From the NCBI RefSeq assembly GCF_019793435.1, contig NZ_JAILYH010000010.1:1-64000 (forward strand): a DNA stretch of 64,000 nucleotides, given 5' to 3'. This stretch comes from Rhizobium redzepovicii. GTDB taxonomy: Bacteria > Pseudomonadota > Alphaproteobacteria > Rhizobiales > Rhizobiaceae. Within the stretch, counting starts at the first letter, position 1. Every line of letters starts with the position of its first letter. Below the pieces are notes generated by a model. That model had not been told where the DNA came from and searched no databases. It was given only the letters and a program-made list of their open reading frames with translations. A program made the position numbers and the translations under genes. Of this stretch, positions 36,135 to 44,792 are shown piece by piece.

Positions 36135-36214
36135 GAACCACGTGTTCCGCTGACATGAAAGGCGCCAGTGCGATACACCAAAGGTGCCGGACTGCCAACG
36201 GGCAGGGAGGGGTT

Positions 36215-36328
36215 TTAGAAAACCCGAAGCGCGCTGATATCGCGGTTTGCGGCGAGAGAATCGAGGCGGGCGACGGCGGCAAGCAGCGTCATTGCAATCA
36301 AGCAGGCACCCAATCCGAGAACAATCAT
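36215..36328 (-). CDS. Candidate 37-residue small membrane protein
   Basis: This 37-codon frame begins MIVLGLGACLIAMTLLAAVA, one membrane helix, and ends ARLDSLAANRDISALRVF. AAGGA lies 9 bases before the ATG. The frame is strictly protein-like: a helix, then an amphipathic charged tail. It is encoded just upstream of the ArnT-like gene on the same strand (80-base gap) and could be its small partner. It is easy to miss because of its length. Confidence 0.5.
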   Translation of the reverse strand: MIVLGLGACLIAMTLLAAVARLDSLAANRDISALRVF

Positions 36329-36760
36329 TGCTCTGTCCTTGTCGACGTCATGTCTTGGTTATCGACCGGCCTATAACATGGAGCTTGCGTGTGCCTTGTA
36401 GCAGCCGTGCAACTCCGCCGCAGTATTTGCTGCAAGCGGCCTTGAATTGCTTCAAAAGCCGGCAATGCGAAGGGCTTATTAACCTTCAAGCAAGGAATTA
36501 ACCATAAACATTGGTTTACACGTCGGAATGGGAAGATGCACTCGTTCCCACCAGGCATGACGCCGTCCCGCCGTACCGGGTTGATCCGGTATCCATCTCT
36601 TCAGACAGCTCCGAAACATAGCTGATCAGGGGGCTTCGACCCGCCGGTTGTAACCGGTGGTGAGAACCGTCTCGAGGCTTTGCGTTCTCTGGATGCTGCG
36701 AAAGTTTTTAACCAGGCATTCGCCTGGACAGTGGGTCGGGGACAGGCGTTGAGGCAGGAC
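36329..36760 (+). promoter_or_regulatory. 432-base region upstream of the chemotaxis operon
   Basis: No gene is supported here. It should hold the promoter of the icpA-cheT operon. AT-rich sequence at 36476-36515 contains TTAACC (36479-36484) and TTAACCAT (36498-36505); the latter equals a CtrA half-site, but the pair spacing (19) is not the standard TTAA-N7-TTAA. A purine-rich GAGGCAGGAC precedes the icpA start. Confidence 0.5.
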
Positions 36761-38389
36761 ATGCCATCAGAACAGGCTCGTGGAGCACAGGCAGGCAGCT
36801 TGCGCGACCGCCTGCGCTTTGCCGGCCTCGATGCCGACCAGTGCGAGCTGGTGCGCCGCAACCGGTCGTCCCTCGAAGCGCATCTGAAGGCAGGCCTCAG
36901 AGATCTCTTCCACAGGTTCCAGTCTTTCCCCGACGCGGCGCGCAATTTCGACAGCGAGCGCCAGGTCGAGCGCCTGCATGATCTGCAGTCCTCGCATTGG
37001 GACGTGCTGACGGATGCACGGTTCGATAGCCTCTATGCCGAACGCGTCAAAGTTCTCTCCGATACCGAAAGCAAGATCGGCCTCGATCCGCGCTGGCACG
37101 TGGCCGGCCACGGCGTCATGCTGGAGCATGTCGTTTCCGGTCTCGCCGAGGAAATTGCCGGCCGTCCGCTGCTGCCGTCGGCCAAGCGCCGCACCCGCGA
37201 AATCTCCGATCTGATGACGGCGATCATCCGCCTCGTCATGGTCGATGTGGAAATTGCCGTCTCGCTGCGCTTCAATGCTCAACGCGCCGCCGAGAGCCGT
37301 GCGCTCGCCGATCAGCGCGCCGACAACGAAGCCGAGATCGTCAGGATCTTCGGCGATGTCATCGAAGGCCTTTCCGCCCGCGACCTGACGCGGCGCGCGC
37401 CGGTCGACGGCGCCCATGCGGCGACTGCCGCCGCGCTGAACGGCGCACTGGATGGTCTCCAGGCAGAGTTTACTGCCATCACCGAACGCACGTTGAAGGC
37501 CGAAGCGGCGACGGGTTCGCTTGCCGGCCTGTCCAGGCAGTTCGCCGGCACGGCGTCCGGCCAAGCCGACCGGCTGCAGCTTTCCGCCGCCGCGCTTGCC
37601 GGCATCGCCGCCAGCGTTCGCGACGGGGCCGCCGACAGCCGCGCCGCCGAGCAGGCCGCCGCCTCGACGCGCGCCGCCGTCGAGGAAAGCGGTGAGGTCG
37701 TCGGCCGCGCGATCAGCGCCATGGCCGATATCGAGCAGTCGGCCGAAAAGATCGGCCAGATCATCGGCGCGATCGACGAGATCGCTTTCCAGACCAATCT
37801 GCTGGCGCTGAATGCCGGCATCGAGGCCGCCCGCGCCGGCGATTCCGGCCGCGGTTTTGCCGTCGTCGCCCAGGAGGTCCGCGCGCTCGCCCAGCGTTCG
37901 GCCGAAGCCGCCCGCGAGATCAAGACGCTGGTGACGACGACCAAATCGCAGGTCGATGCCGGAGTGCAGATGGTCGGCCGCACACAGGATTCCATCGGCA
38001 GCATCGTGCGCCAGGTTACCGACATCAATGCCGCCATCGCCGGCATCGCCACCCGTACCGGCGAACATGCCGCGAGCCTGGATAGCGTGACTTCAGACGT
38101 CAAGGGTCTGGGCGGCGAAGTGGCAGGCAGCGCCGGCCTTGCGGAGCGCTCGGCCGAAGGCGCCGACCACCTCCATACCGTCATTGTCGAGCTCGGCCAG
38201 ACGATTCGCGAATTCCGCATCGCCCGGGAAAACGCCAATGCCGGGCGCCCGGCGCCGGTTCGTGGGACGCCGCCGCGCGCCATCGAAGCCGCCGCCCGTC
38301 CGGCAGTGGCCGAGGACGACTACGAAAATGATGATTTTAGCCTTCCGCAGCCTTTCGCAGGCGTCGGAGGTGGGCGGAATGTTTACTAA
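36761..38389 (+). CDS. icpA: Cytosolic methyl-accepting chemotaxis protein with protoglobin-like sensor
   Basis: This is a 542-residue soluble chemoreceptor and the first gene of the chemotaxis operon, the place of icpA in rhizobia. Residues ~12-165 look like a globin-coupled sensor (FHRFQSFPDAARNF; SHWDVLTDARFDSLYAERV; IGLDPRWHVAG), but the usual proximal His is replaced by Glu (E103 in DTESKIGL). A linker leads to the signalling hairpin, whose tip is EIAFQTNLLALNAGIEAARA. No membrane segments and no C-terminal CheR-binding pentapeptide are present. The ATG at 36761 is favoured by GAGGCAGGAC; a frame from 36680 adds unrelated residues. Confidence 0.88.
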   Translation: MPSEQARGAQAGSLRDRLRFAGLDADQCELVRRNRSSLEAHLKAGLRDLFHRFQSFPDAARNFDSERQVERLHDLQSSHWDVLTDARFDSLYAERVKVLSDTESKIGLDPRWHVAGHGVMLEHVVSGLAEEIAGRPLLPSAKRRTREISDLMTAIIRLVMVDVEIAVSLRFNAQRAAESRALADQRADNEAEIVRIFGDVIEGLSARDLTRRAPVDGAHAATAAALNGALDGLQAEFTAITERTLKAEAATGSLAGLSRQFAGTASGQADRLQLSAAALAGIAASVRDGAADSRAAEQAAASTRAAVEESGEVVGRAISAMADIEQSAEKIGQIIGAIDEIAFQTNLLALNAGIEAARAGDSGRGFAVVAQEVRALAQRSAEAAREIKTLVTTTKSQVDAGVQMVGRTQDSIGSIVRQVTDINAAIAGIATRTGEHAASLDSVTSDVKGLGGEVAGSAGLAERSAEGADHLHTVIVELGQTIREFRIARENANAGRPAPVRGTPPRAIEAAARPAVAEDDYENDDFSLPQPFAGVGGGRNVY

Positions 38390-38452
38390 CCTATCGGATG
38401 ATTGCCTCAGCTCGTCCGCTCGAGCCGGGGACAAGGGGACAAGGAAAAGCTG

Positions 38453-38749
38453 ATGGTAGCAAAGAAGAGTGGCAAGACGCTGGATCTGACAGCGGTGCTC
38501 GACCTCAACGAGGCTTCCGCCTTGCGCGATAAACTCCTCTCCCTCAGGGGCAGCGGTCTGTCGATCGACGCTTCCGGCGTTGAACGGATCGGTGCTCTGT
38601 GCGCCCAGGTTCTGATGTCCGCCGAGAAGACCTGGGAGCAGGACAAGCAGCCATTCACCTTTTCCAAGGTGTCCGACGCATTTCAGAAAACCATGCAGCT
38701 GGTGGGCGTCAATATTGATCACCTGCTTGCCAAGGAGATTCGGCAATGA
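38453..38749 (+). CDS. cheS: CheS, small STAS-domain chemotaxis protein
   Basis: This 98-residue protein has an MlaB/STAS-like fold (LDLTAVLDLNEASALRDKLLSLRGSGLSIDASGVERIGALCAQVLMSA). It lies between icpA and cheY1, where Sinorhizobium encodes CheS, which binds CheA and speeds the loss of phosphate from CheY1, the phosphate sink. AAGGA precedes the ATG at 38453. Its stop overlaps the cheY1 start (ATGA), so coupling is likely. Assignment rests on position, size and fold. Confidence 0.85.
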   Translation: MVAKKSGKTLDLTAVLDLNEASALRDKLLSLRGSGLSIDASGVERIGALCAQVLMSAEKTWEQDKQPFTFSKVSDAFQKTMQLVGVNIDHLLAKEIRQ

Positions 38750-39111
38750 AGAAAAAAGTTCTTACCGTGGATGATTCCCGCACCATCCGAAACATGCTTC
38801 TCGTGACGCTTAACAATGCCGGCTTCGAGACGATTCAGGCGGAAGACGGCGTCGAGGGTCTTGAGGTTCTCGAAGAGTCCAATCCTGACGTCATCGTGAC
38901 CGACATCAACATGCCGCGCCTCGACGGCTTCGGCTTCATCGAAGGTGTCCGCCGCAACGAGAAATATCGGGCGATCCCGATCCTGGTCCTGACCACCGAA
39001 AGCGACGCGGAAAAGAAGAACCGCGCCCGCCAGGCTGGCGCCACCGGCTGGATCGTCAAGCCTTTCGACCCGGCCAAGCTGATCGATGCCATTGAGCGTG
39101 TAACCGCTTAA
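38746..39111 (+). CDS. cheY1: Chemotaxis response regulator CheY1
   Basis: This is a 121-residue receiver with DD at residues 9-10, phosphorylation site D53 (VIVTDINMPRLDG), Thr in LVLTTESD and Lys in WIVKPFDP. In rhizobia with two CheY proteins, CheY1 serves mainly as a phosphate sink for CheA while CheY2 slows the motor. Position in the operon supports CheY1. It is followed 17 bases later by cheA. Confidence 0.95.
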   Translation: MKKKVLTVDDSRTIRNMLLVTLNNAGFETIQAEDGVEGLEVLEESNPDVIVTDINMPRLDGFGFIEGVRRNEKYRAIPILVLTTESDAEKKNRARQAGATGWIVKPFDPAKLIDAIERVTA

Positions 39112-39128
39112 ACCCAGGATTTGCTCCT

Positions 39129-41417
39129 ATGGATATGAACGAAATCAAAGAGATCTTTTTCCAGGAGTGCGAGGAACAGCTCGCCGAGCTGGAATCCGGT
39201 CTTCTGAAAATGAATGATGGCGATCGCGATCCGGAAACCGTCAATGCGGTGTTCCGCGCCGTGCATTCGATCAAGGGTGGCGCCGGCGCCTTCGGCCTTG
39301 ATGATCTGGTCGCCTTCGCCCATGTTTTCGAGACCACTCTCGATTGCGTTCGATCCAATAAGCTTGAGCCGACCCAGGACGTCCTGAAGGTGATGCTGAA
39401 GTCGGCCGACGTGCTCGCCGACCTGACGAATGCTGCGCGCGACGGCGGCAGTGTCGATGAAAGCCGCAGCCGCGGTCTCGTCAAGGAGCTCGAGGCGCTG
39501 GCCAACGGTGAATTGCCGTCTCCCTCGGCATTGGCCGAGGCACCGGCGCCCAAGGCCGCCGCAAAGCCCGCCGCCGCTCCGGCGCCGGCTCCCAAGCCGA
39601 CCGACGACAGCGGCTTCCAGCCGGTCCCCTTTTCCTTCGACGATTTTGGCGGCGAGGGCGATGCAGGCTCCGGCATGCCGGCCTATGAAGTCATCTTCAA
39701 GCCGCGCTACGAACTCTATTCCAAGGGCAATGACGCCACGCTGCTACTGCGCGACCTCTCGCGCCTCGGCGAGATGACCATCTATTGCAATAGCGATGAG
39801 TTGCCGGGCCTCGATGAACTCGATCCGGAAGGCGCTTATTTCTTCTGGAACGTCACGATCAAGACGGACAAGGGCGAAGACGCCATTCGCACCGTCTTCG
39901 AATTCGCCGAATGGGATTGCGAACTGACGGTGAAGCCGGTCGAGGAAGCAAGGGCTGAGGCGACCAGCAACGACGAACTGCCGATGGTGCCGGTTCCCTT
40001 CGATCTGTCGATCCTGGACGAAGCGGGTGCTGCGGAAGACGTTTCCGGCACTGCGGCAGCCGAGGCCGCCACTGCCGTTGCCGCCGCCGAGACCGCTTCC
40101 AACGTCACGCAGATGGCCGCCGCTGCCGCCCGCGTCGAAAAGAAGGAATCGGCAGCCGCCGCAGCAGCCGCCGCAAGTGCTGCTGCCGCCCAGAACAATG
40201 CCGCCGGCGCCGGCCAGACGATCCGCGTCGATCTCGACCGTGTCGACCGCCTGATCAACCTCGTCGGCGAGCTGGTCATCAACCAGGCGATGTTGTCACA
40301 GAGCGTCATCGAGAACGACACGACTGGCACCTCCTCGATCAACATGGGCCTGGAAGAGCTGCAGCAGCTCACCCGCGAGATCCAGGACTCGGTCATGGCG
40401 ATCCGCGCCCAGCCGGTGAAGCCGGTCTTCCAGCGCATGTCGCGTATCGTCCGCGAAATCGCCGACATGACCGGCAAGTCGATCCGTCTGATCACCGAAG
40501 GTGAAAACACCGAAGTCGACAAGACGGTTATCGACAAGCTGGCCGAGCCGCTGACCCACATGATCCGCAATGCCGTCGACCACGGCATCGAAACGCCGGA
40601 AAAGCGCGCAGCCGCCGGCAAGAACACCGAAGGCACGGTTCGCCTGACAGCCAAGCACCGTTCGGGACGCATCCTGATCGAGCTTGCCGACGACGGCGCC
40701 GGCATCAACCGCGAGAAGGTCCGCCAGAAGGCGATCGACAACGACCTCATCCCGGCCGATTCCAACCTGTCGGACGAGGAAATCGACAACTTGATCTTCC
40801 TGCCGGGCTTCTCGACGGCCGACAAGATCTCCGACATCTCCGGCCGCGGCGTCGGCATGGACGTCGTCAAGCGTTCGATCCAGGCGCTCGGCGGCCGTAT
40901 CAACATCACCTCGAAGCCCGGCCACGGCTCGGTCTTCACCATGAGCCTGCCGCTGACGCTCGCCGTCCTCGACGGCATGGTGGTCACCGTCGCCGGCCAG
41001 ACGCTGGTCGTGCCGCTGACCGCGATCGTCGAAACCTTGCAGCCGGAAGCCTCCGCGATCCACTCCTTCGGTGCGAACCACCGGCTGATCTCGATCCGCA
41101 ACAGCTTCTGCCCGCTGGTCGATGTCGGCCGCATCCTGAACTTCCGCGCGACCCAGGCCAACCCGGTCGAGGGCGTGGCGCTTCTGGTGGAATCCGAAGG
41201 CGGCGGCCAGCGCGCCCTGATGGTCGACGCCATCCAGGGCCAGCGCCAGGTGGTCATCAAGAGCCTGGAAGCCAACTACACCCATGTGCCGGGCATTGCC
41301 GCCGCCACCATTCTCGGTGACGGGCGCGTCGCTCTCATTCTCGATGTCGACGCGGTTGTCGGCGCCTCGCGCGGCCAGTCGCTCAAAGCAGAAATGTCGT
41401 TAGCAGCGGTAGGGTAA
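39129..41417 (+). CDS. cheA: Chemotaxis histidine kinase CheA
   Basis: This 762-residue kinase has the full CheA order. The P1 Hpt domain has H46 (FRAVHSIKGGAGAFG). A linker rich in Ala/Pro precedes a P2-like region (~180-285). A long Ala-rich linker (about 300-360) leads to P3 dimerisation (VDRLINLVGELVINQAMLSQ), the P4 ATPase (HMIRNAVDHGIETPEKR; DDGAGINREKV; GRGVGMDVVKRSI) and the P5 CheW-like domain at the end. It phosphorylates CheY1, CheY2 and CheB in response to receptors. Confidence 0.97.
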   Translation: MDMNEIKEIFFQECEEQLAELESGLLKMNDGDRDPETVNAVFRAVHSIKGGAGAFGLDDLVAFAHVFETTLDCVRSNKLEPTQDVLKVMLKSADVLADLTNAARDGGSVDESRSRGLVKELEALANGELPSPSALAEAPAPKAAAKPAAAPAPAPKPTDDSGFQPVPFSFDDFGGEGDAGSGMPAYEVIFKPRYELYSKGNDATLLLRDLSRLGEMTIYCNSDELPGLDELDPEGAYFFWNVTIKTDKGEDAIRTVFEFAEWDCELTVKPVEEARAEATSNDELPMVPVPFDLSILDEAGAAEDVSGTAAAEAATAVAAAETASNVTQMAAAAARVEKKESAAAAAAAASAAAAQNNAAGAGQTIRVDLDRVDRLINLVGELVINQAMLSQSVIENDTTGTSSINMGLEELQQLTREIQDSVMAIRAQPVKPVFQRMSRIVREIADMTGKSIRLITEGENTEVDKTVIDKLAEPLTHMIRNAVDHGIETPEKRAAAGKNTEGTVRLTAKHRSGRILIELADDGAGINREKVRQKAIDNDLIPADSNLSDEEIDNLIFLPGFSTADKISDISGRGVGMDVVKRSIQALGGRINITSKPGHGSVFTMSLPLTLAVLDGMVVTVAGQTLVVPLTAIVETLQPEASAIHSFGANHRLISIRNSFCPLVDVGRILNFRATQANPVEGVALLVESEGGGQRALMVDAIQGQRQVVIKSLEANYTHVPGIAAATILGDGRVALILDVDAVVGASRGQSLKAEMSLAAVG

Positions 41418-41421
41418 GGGA

Positions 41422-41889
41422 ATGTCGTACGCCGTAAAAAATCTGAACGAAGGGGATCGCGAGCTGATCGCGTTCCGCATCGGGGATCAGGAATTTTGCG
41501 TGAACATCATGTCGGTTCGTGAGATCCGCGGCTGGACCCCGGCGACCGCGATGCCGCACTCGCCTGGCTATATGCTCGGTGTCATCAACCTGCGCGGTGC
41601 GGTGCTGCCGATCATCGACCTTGCCGCCCGCCTCGGCATGAAGCCGGCCGATCCGACGGCCCGTCATGTCATCATCGTCGCCCAGGTGCGGCGCAAGGTG
41701 GTCGGCCTCCTGGTCGACGCCGTGTCCGATATCCTGACGGTGACCGACGAAACCATCCAGCCGACGCCCGAGATTTCCTCCGAGCTCGAACGTCAATTTG
41801 CCCGCGGCATTCTTGCCATCGAAAAGCGCATGATCTGCCTGATCGAACTCGAATCCCTCTTTCCCGAGACCGAAAGCGAAGCCGCATGA
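41422..41889 (+). CDS. cheW: Chemotaxis adaptor CheW
   Basis: This 155-residue CheW links receptors to CheA. The two-barrel fold is seen in LIAFRIGDQEFCVNIMSVREIRGW, LGVINLRGAVLPIIDLAARLGM and VVGLLVDAVSDILTVTDE. The start follows cheA by four bases, and the stop overlaps the cheR start (ATGA). Length is standard. Confidence 0.96.
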   Translation: MSYAVKNLNEGDRELIAFRIGDQEFCVNIMSVREIRGWTPATAMPHSPGYMLGVINLRGAVLPIIDLAARLGMKPADPTARHVIIVAQVRRKVVGLLVDAVSDILTVTDETIQPTPEISSELERQFARGILAIEKRMICLIELESLFPETESEAA

Positions 41890-42794
41890 ACGCAATGGGC
41901 GCAAAAGATCAGAGACAGGGGTCCGACGAGGTCCTGGCGAGCGGAGAATATCCGCTGACGCGCCGCGACCTCACGGAGATCGCCGCGATGATCTATTCGG
42001 ATGCCGGCATCTTCCTCAACGAGACGAAGGCGTCTCTGGTCTATTCGCGCCTGTCGAAGCATATCCGCAATCTCGGCCTGTCCGGTTTCCGGGAATATTG
42101 CGACCTCGTCGCTTCGCCGGCGGGTGCGGCGCCGCGCCGCGAGATGCTGTCGCATCTGACGACCAATTTTACCCGCTTCTTCCGCGAAAACCATCATTTC
42201 GACCACCTGCGCGACCATGTCCTGCCGGAGCTTCTGCAGCGGGCGAAATCGGGCGGCAGGGTGCGCATCTGGTCGGCCGCCTCTTCGGACGGGCAGGAGC
42301 CCTATTCGATCGCGTTGACCGTGCTGTCGCTGATGCCGAATGTCGCCGATTACGACTTCAAGATCCTGGCAACCGACATCGACCCGAAGATCCTGGCGAT
42401 CGCCCGGGCTGGCGCCTATGACGAAAACGCGCTCGAAACCGTTTCGCCCGCCATGCGCAAGCAATGGTTCAGCGAAGTCGAGATCCAGGGCCGCAGAAAG
42501 TTCCAGGTCGATGACCGCGTCAAGCGGCTGATCACCTACAACGAACTGAACCTGATGGCGCAATGGCCGTTCAAGGGCAAGTTCGACGTCATCTTCTGCC
42601 GCAACGTCGTCATCTATTTCGATGAACCGACGCAGATGAAGATCTGGCAGCGTTTCGCCGGCCTGCTGCCGGAGGGCGGTCATCTTTATATCGGCCATTC
42701 CGAGCGTGTGTCCGGCGAAGCGAAACACGTCTTCGACAATATCGGCATCACAACCTATCGCTACACGGCCAAAGGTCTCGGGAGGAAGGCATGA
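41886..42794 (+). CDS. cheR: Chemoreceptor methyltransferase CheR
   Basis: This 302-residue S-adenosylmethionine-dependent enzyme methylates glutamates on chemoreceptors. The N-terminal helical domain (LSKHIRNLGLSGFREYCDLV; LTTNFTRFFRENHHFDHL) and the SAM domain (RIWSAASSDGQEPYSIA; ILATDIDPKILAIARAG; FDVIFCRNVVIYFDE) are typical. An ATG three codons in (MGAKDQ) is a possible alternative start. ATGA overlaps join it to cheW and cheB. Confidence 0.96.
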   Translation: MNAMGAKDQRQGSDEVLASGEYPLTRRDLTEIAAMIYSDAGIFLNETKASLVYSRLSKHIRNLGLSGFREYCDLVASPAGAAPRREMLSHLTTNFTRFFRENHHFDHLRDHVLPELLQRAKSGGRVRIWSAASSDGQEPYSIALTVLSLMPNVADYDFKILATDIDPKILAIARAGAYDENALETVSPAMRKQWFSEVEIQGRRKFQVDDRVKRLITYNELNLMAQWPFKGKFDVIFCRNVVIYFDEPTQMKIWQRFAGLLPEGGHLYIGHSERVSGEAKHVFDNIGITTYRYTAKGLGRKA

Positions 42795-43834
42795 GCGCTC
42801 CGGCAAGGGTTCTCGTCGTTGACGACTCCCCGACAATGCGGGGGCTGATCACCGCCGTCCTCAGTTCCGACCCCGAGGTCAATGTCATCGGCCAGGCCGG
42901 CGATGCGCTGGAAGCGCGCGAGGCCATCAAGCGGCTGAACCCCGACGTCGTGACGCTCGACATCGAGATGCCGAACATGAACGGTCTCGATTTCCTCGAA
43001 AAGATCATGACCCTGCGTCCGATGCCCGTCATCATGGTATCGACAATGACCCATCGCGGCGCCGAGGCGTCGCTTGCAGCGCTCGAGATAGGCGCCTTCG
43101 ATTGCGTCGGCAAGCCGGCGCCGGGCGAACTCAGGCCCTTCGGCGATCTCGCCGAGAAGGTCAAGGCAGCCGCCCGCACGCAGCGCCAGTTTTCCCAGCC
43201 GGTGGCCGCCCCGGCACCTCCGCCCGCCGTCGCCGATTTCCGCGTCGGCCGCAAGATCGTCGCGATCGGCTCGTCCACAGGCGGCGTCGAGGCGCTCATC
43301 GCCGTGCTGCAGAAGTTTCCGGCCAATTGCCCGCCGACCGTCATCACCCAGCATATGCCGCCGACCTTCACCAAGAGCTTCGCCGAACGCCTGAACCGCC
43401 TCTGTGCGCCGGTGGTGCAGGAAGCGACCGATGGTGCCCGCCTCGAAATCGGCAAGATCTATCTGGCGCCGGGCGGCGAGCGTCATCTCCAGGTCAGCAA
43501 CGCCTCGGCGCCGTGCTGCCGTCTCGTCGACCGGGCGCCGGTCAACGGTCACCGCCCATCGGTGGACGTGCTATTCGATTCGGTCGCCGAGCTGGCTGGC
43601 CGCAACGCCGTCGGCGTGATCTTGACCGGCATGGGCCGCGATGGCGCCGCCGGATTGTTGAAAATGCGCCACGCCGGCGCCAGAACACTCGGCCAGAACG
43701 AAAAAACCTGTGTCGTTTACGGAATGCCAAGGGTTGCTCATGAACTTGGCGCCGTGGAGCAGCAGTTGCCCCTGTCTGCCATCGGTGAAGAAATATTGAA
43801 AATGACAGCCGCCCGAAAGGAAGGGACCGAATAA
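42791..43834 (+). CDS. cheB: Chemoreceptor methylesterase/deamidase CheB
   Basis: This 347-residue protein pairs a receiver (D57 in VVTLDIEMPNMNG) with a methylesterase domain. The catalytic triad is in AIGSSTGG (Ser), THQHMPPTF-like ITQHMPPTF (His) and GMGRDGAAG (Asp). Phosphorylation by CheA would activate removal of methyl groups from receptors. The linker is Pro/Ala-rich. It overlaps cheR and is followed one base later by cheY2. Confidence 0.97.
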   Translation: MSAPARVLVVDDSPTMRGLITAVLSSDPEVNVIGQAGDALEAREAIKRLNPDVVTLDIEMPNMNGLDFLEKIMTLRPMPVIMVSTMTHRGAEASLAALEIGAFDCVGKPAPGELRPFGDLAEKVKAAARTQRQFSQPVAAPAPPPAVADFRVGRKIVAIGSSTGGVEALIAVLQKFPANCPPTVITQHMPPTFTKSFAERLNRLCAPVVQEATDGARLEIGKIYLAPGGERHLQVSNASAPCCRLVDRAPVNGHRPSVDVLFDSVAELAGRNAVGVILTGMGRDGAAGLLKMRHAGARTLGQNEKTCVVYGMPRVAHELGAVEQQLPLSAIGEEILKMTAARKEGTE

Positions 43835-43835
43835 A

Positions 43836-44225
43836 ATGTCGATCGCGGAGAAAATCAAAGTTCTGATCGTCGACGATCAGGTGACGAGCCGGTTGCTGCT
43901 CAGCGACGCGCTGACCCAGCTCGGTTTCAAGCAGATCACGTCTGCAGGCGACGGCGAGCAGGGCATGAAGATCATGGCCGAGCAACCGCACCACCTGGTG
44001 ATCTCGGACTTCAACATGCCGAAGATGGATGGCATCGGCTTCCTTCAGGCCGTGCGCACCAACCCGAACACCAAAAAGGCGGCCTTTATCATCCTCACCG
44101 CCCAAGGCGACCGCGCATTGGTACAGAAGGCAGCCCAGCTCGGCGCCAACAACGTGCTCGCCAAGCCGTTCACGATCGAGAAGATGAAAGCGGCTATCGA
44201 AGCCGTGTTTGGAGCCTTGAAATGA
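43836..44225 (+). CDS. cheY2: Chemotaxis response regulator CheY2
   Basis: This 129-residue receiver has DD at residues 13-14, D58 in LVISDFNMPKMDGIGFL, Thr in IILTAQGD and Lys in VLAKPFTI. In Sinorhizobium CheY2-P acts on the motor by slowing it. The C-terminal ATGA overlap joins it to cheD. Confidence 0.95.
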   Translation: MSIAEKIKVLIVDDQVTSRLLLSDALTQLGFKQITSAGDGEQGMKIMAEQPHHLVISDFNMPKMDGIGFLQAVRTNPNTKKAAFIILTAQGDRALVQKAAQLGANNVLAKPFTIEKMKAAIEAVFGALK

Positions 44226-44776
44226 TGACTGAGGGGGCAGCCCGCCGCGTGCACATCATTCAGGGCGAGTACAAGGTTCTGAGCGATCCGAATGCGGTCC
44301 TCTCGACCATTCTCGGCTCGTGCGTGGCTGCGTGTCTCAGAGACCCTGTCGCCGGTATCGGCGGCATGAACCACTTCTTGCTGCCGGGCTCGGCGACCTC
44401 GCCGACGTCAGGCGGCGATGCGACGCGCTACGGCGTGCATCTGATGGAGCTGCTGATCAACGGTCTCCTCAAGCAGGGCGCCCGGCGCGACCGGCTGGAG
44501 GCCAAGATCTTCGGCGGTGCGAAAACGATCTCGACATTCTCCAATGTCGGTGAGCAGAACGCGGCCTTCGCCATGCAGTTCCTGCGCGATGAAGGCATTC
44601 CGGTGGTCGGCTCCTCCACAGGCGGAGATCATGGACGCAAGCTTGAATTTTGGCCCGTCTCCGGCCGTGCCCGGCAATACCCGCTGACCGGCGCCGAAAC
44701 GCAGAGAACCGTTGCTCTCGAGCAGCGCCCCGCCGCTCCGCCGAAGCCCGTCGAAACCAGTATCGAATTTTTTTGA
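44222..44776 (+). CDS. cheD: Chemoreceptor glutamine deamidase CheD
   Basis: This 184-residue CheD has the catalytic Cys in LGSCVAACLRDP and the His in GGMNHFLLPG, in the order seen in the family, and the Thr-containing strand around ISTFSNVGEQNAAFA. It deamidates glutamines on receptors to make methyl-accepting glutamates. Gene overlap with cheY2 and a short gap to cheT support co-translation. Confidence 0.95.
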   Translation: MMTEGAARRVHIIQGEYKVLSDPNAVLSTILGSCVAACLRDPVAGIGGMNHFLLPGSATSPTSGGDATRYGVHLMELLINGLLKQGARRDRLEAKIFGGAKTISTFSNVGEQNAAFAMQFLRDEGIPVVGSSTGGDHGRKLEFWPVSGRARQYPLTGAETQRTVALEQRPAAPPKPVETSIEFF

Positions 44777-44792
44777 TGGCGAGGATTTTTAT

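Noticed and set aside
36479..36503. Full CtrA box
   Set aside because: The two TTAA motifs are 19 bases apart start to start, not the 11 bases of TTAA-N7-TTAA. Only half-sites are claimed.
36767..38068. 433-codon minus-strand frame opposite icpA
   Set aside because: Gly/Asp/Arg-rich antisense frame of the chemoreceptor with no domain signal.
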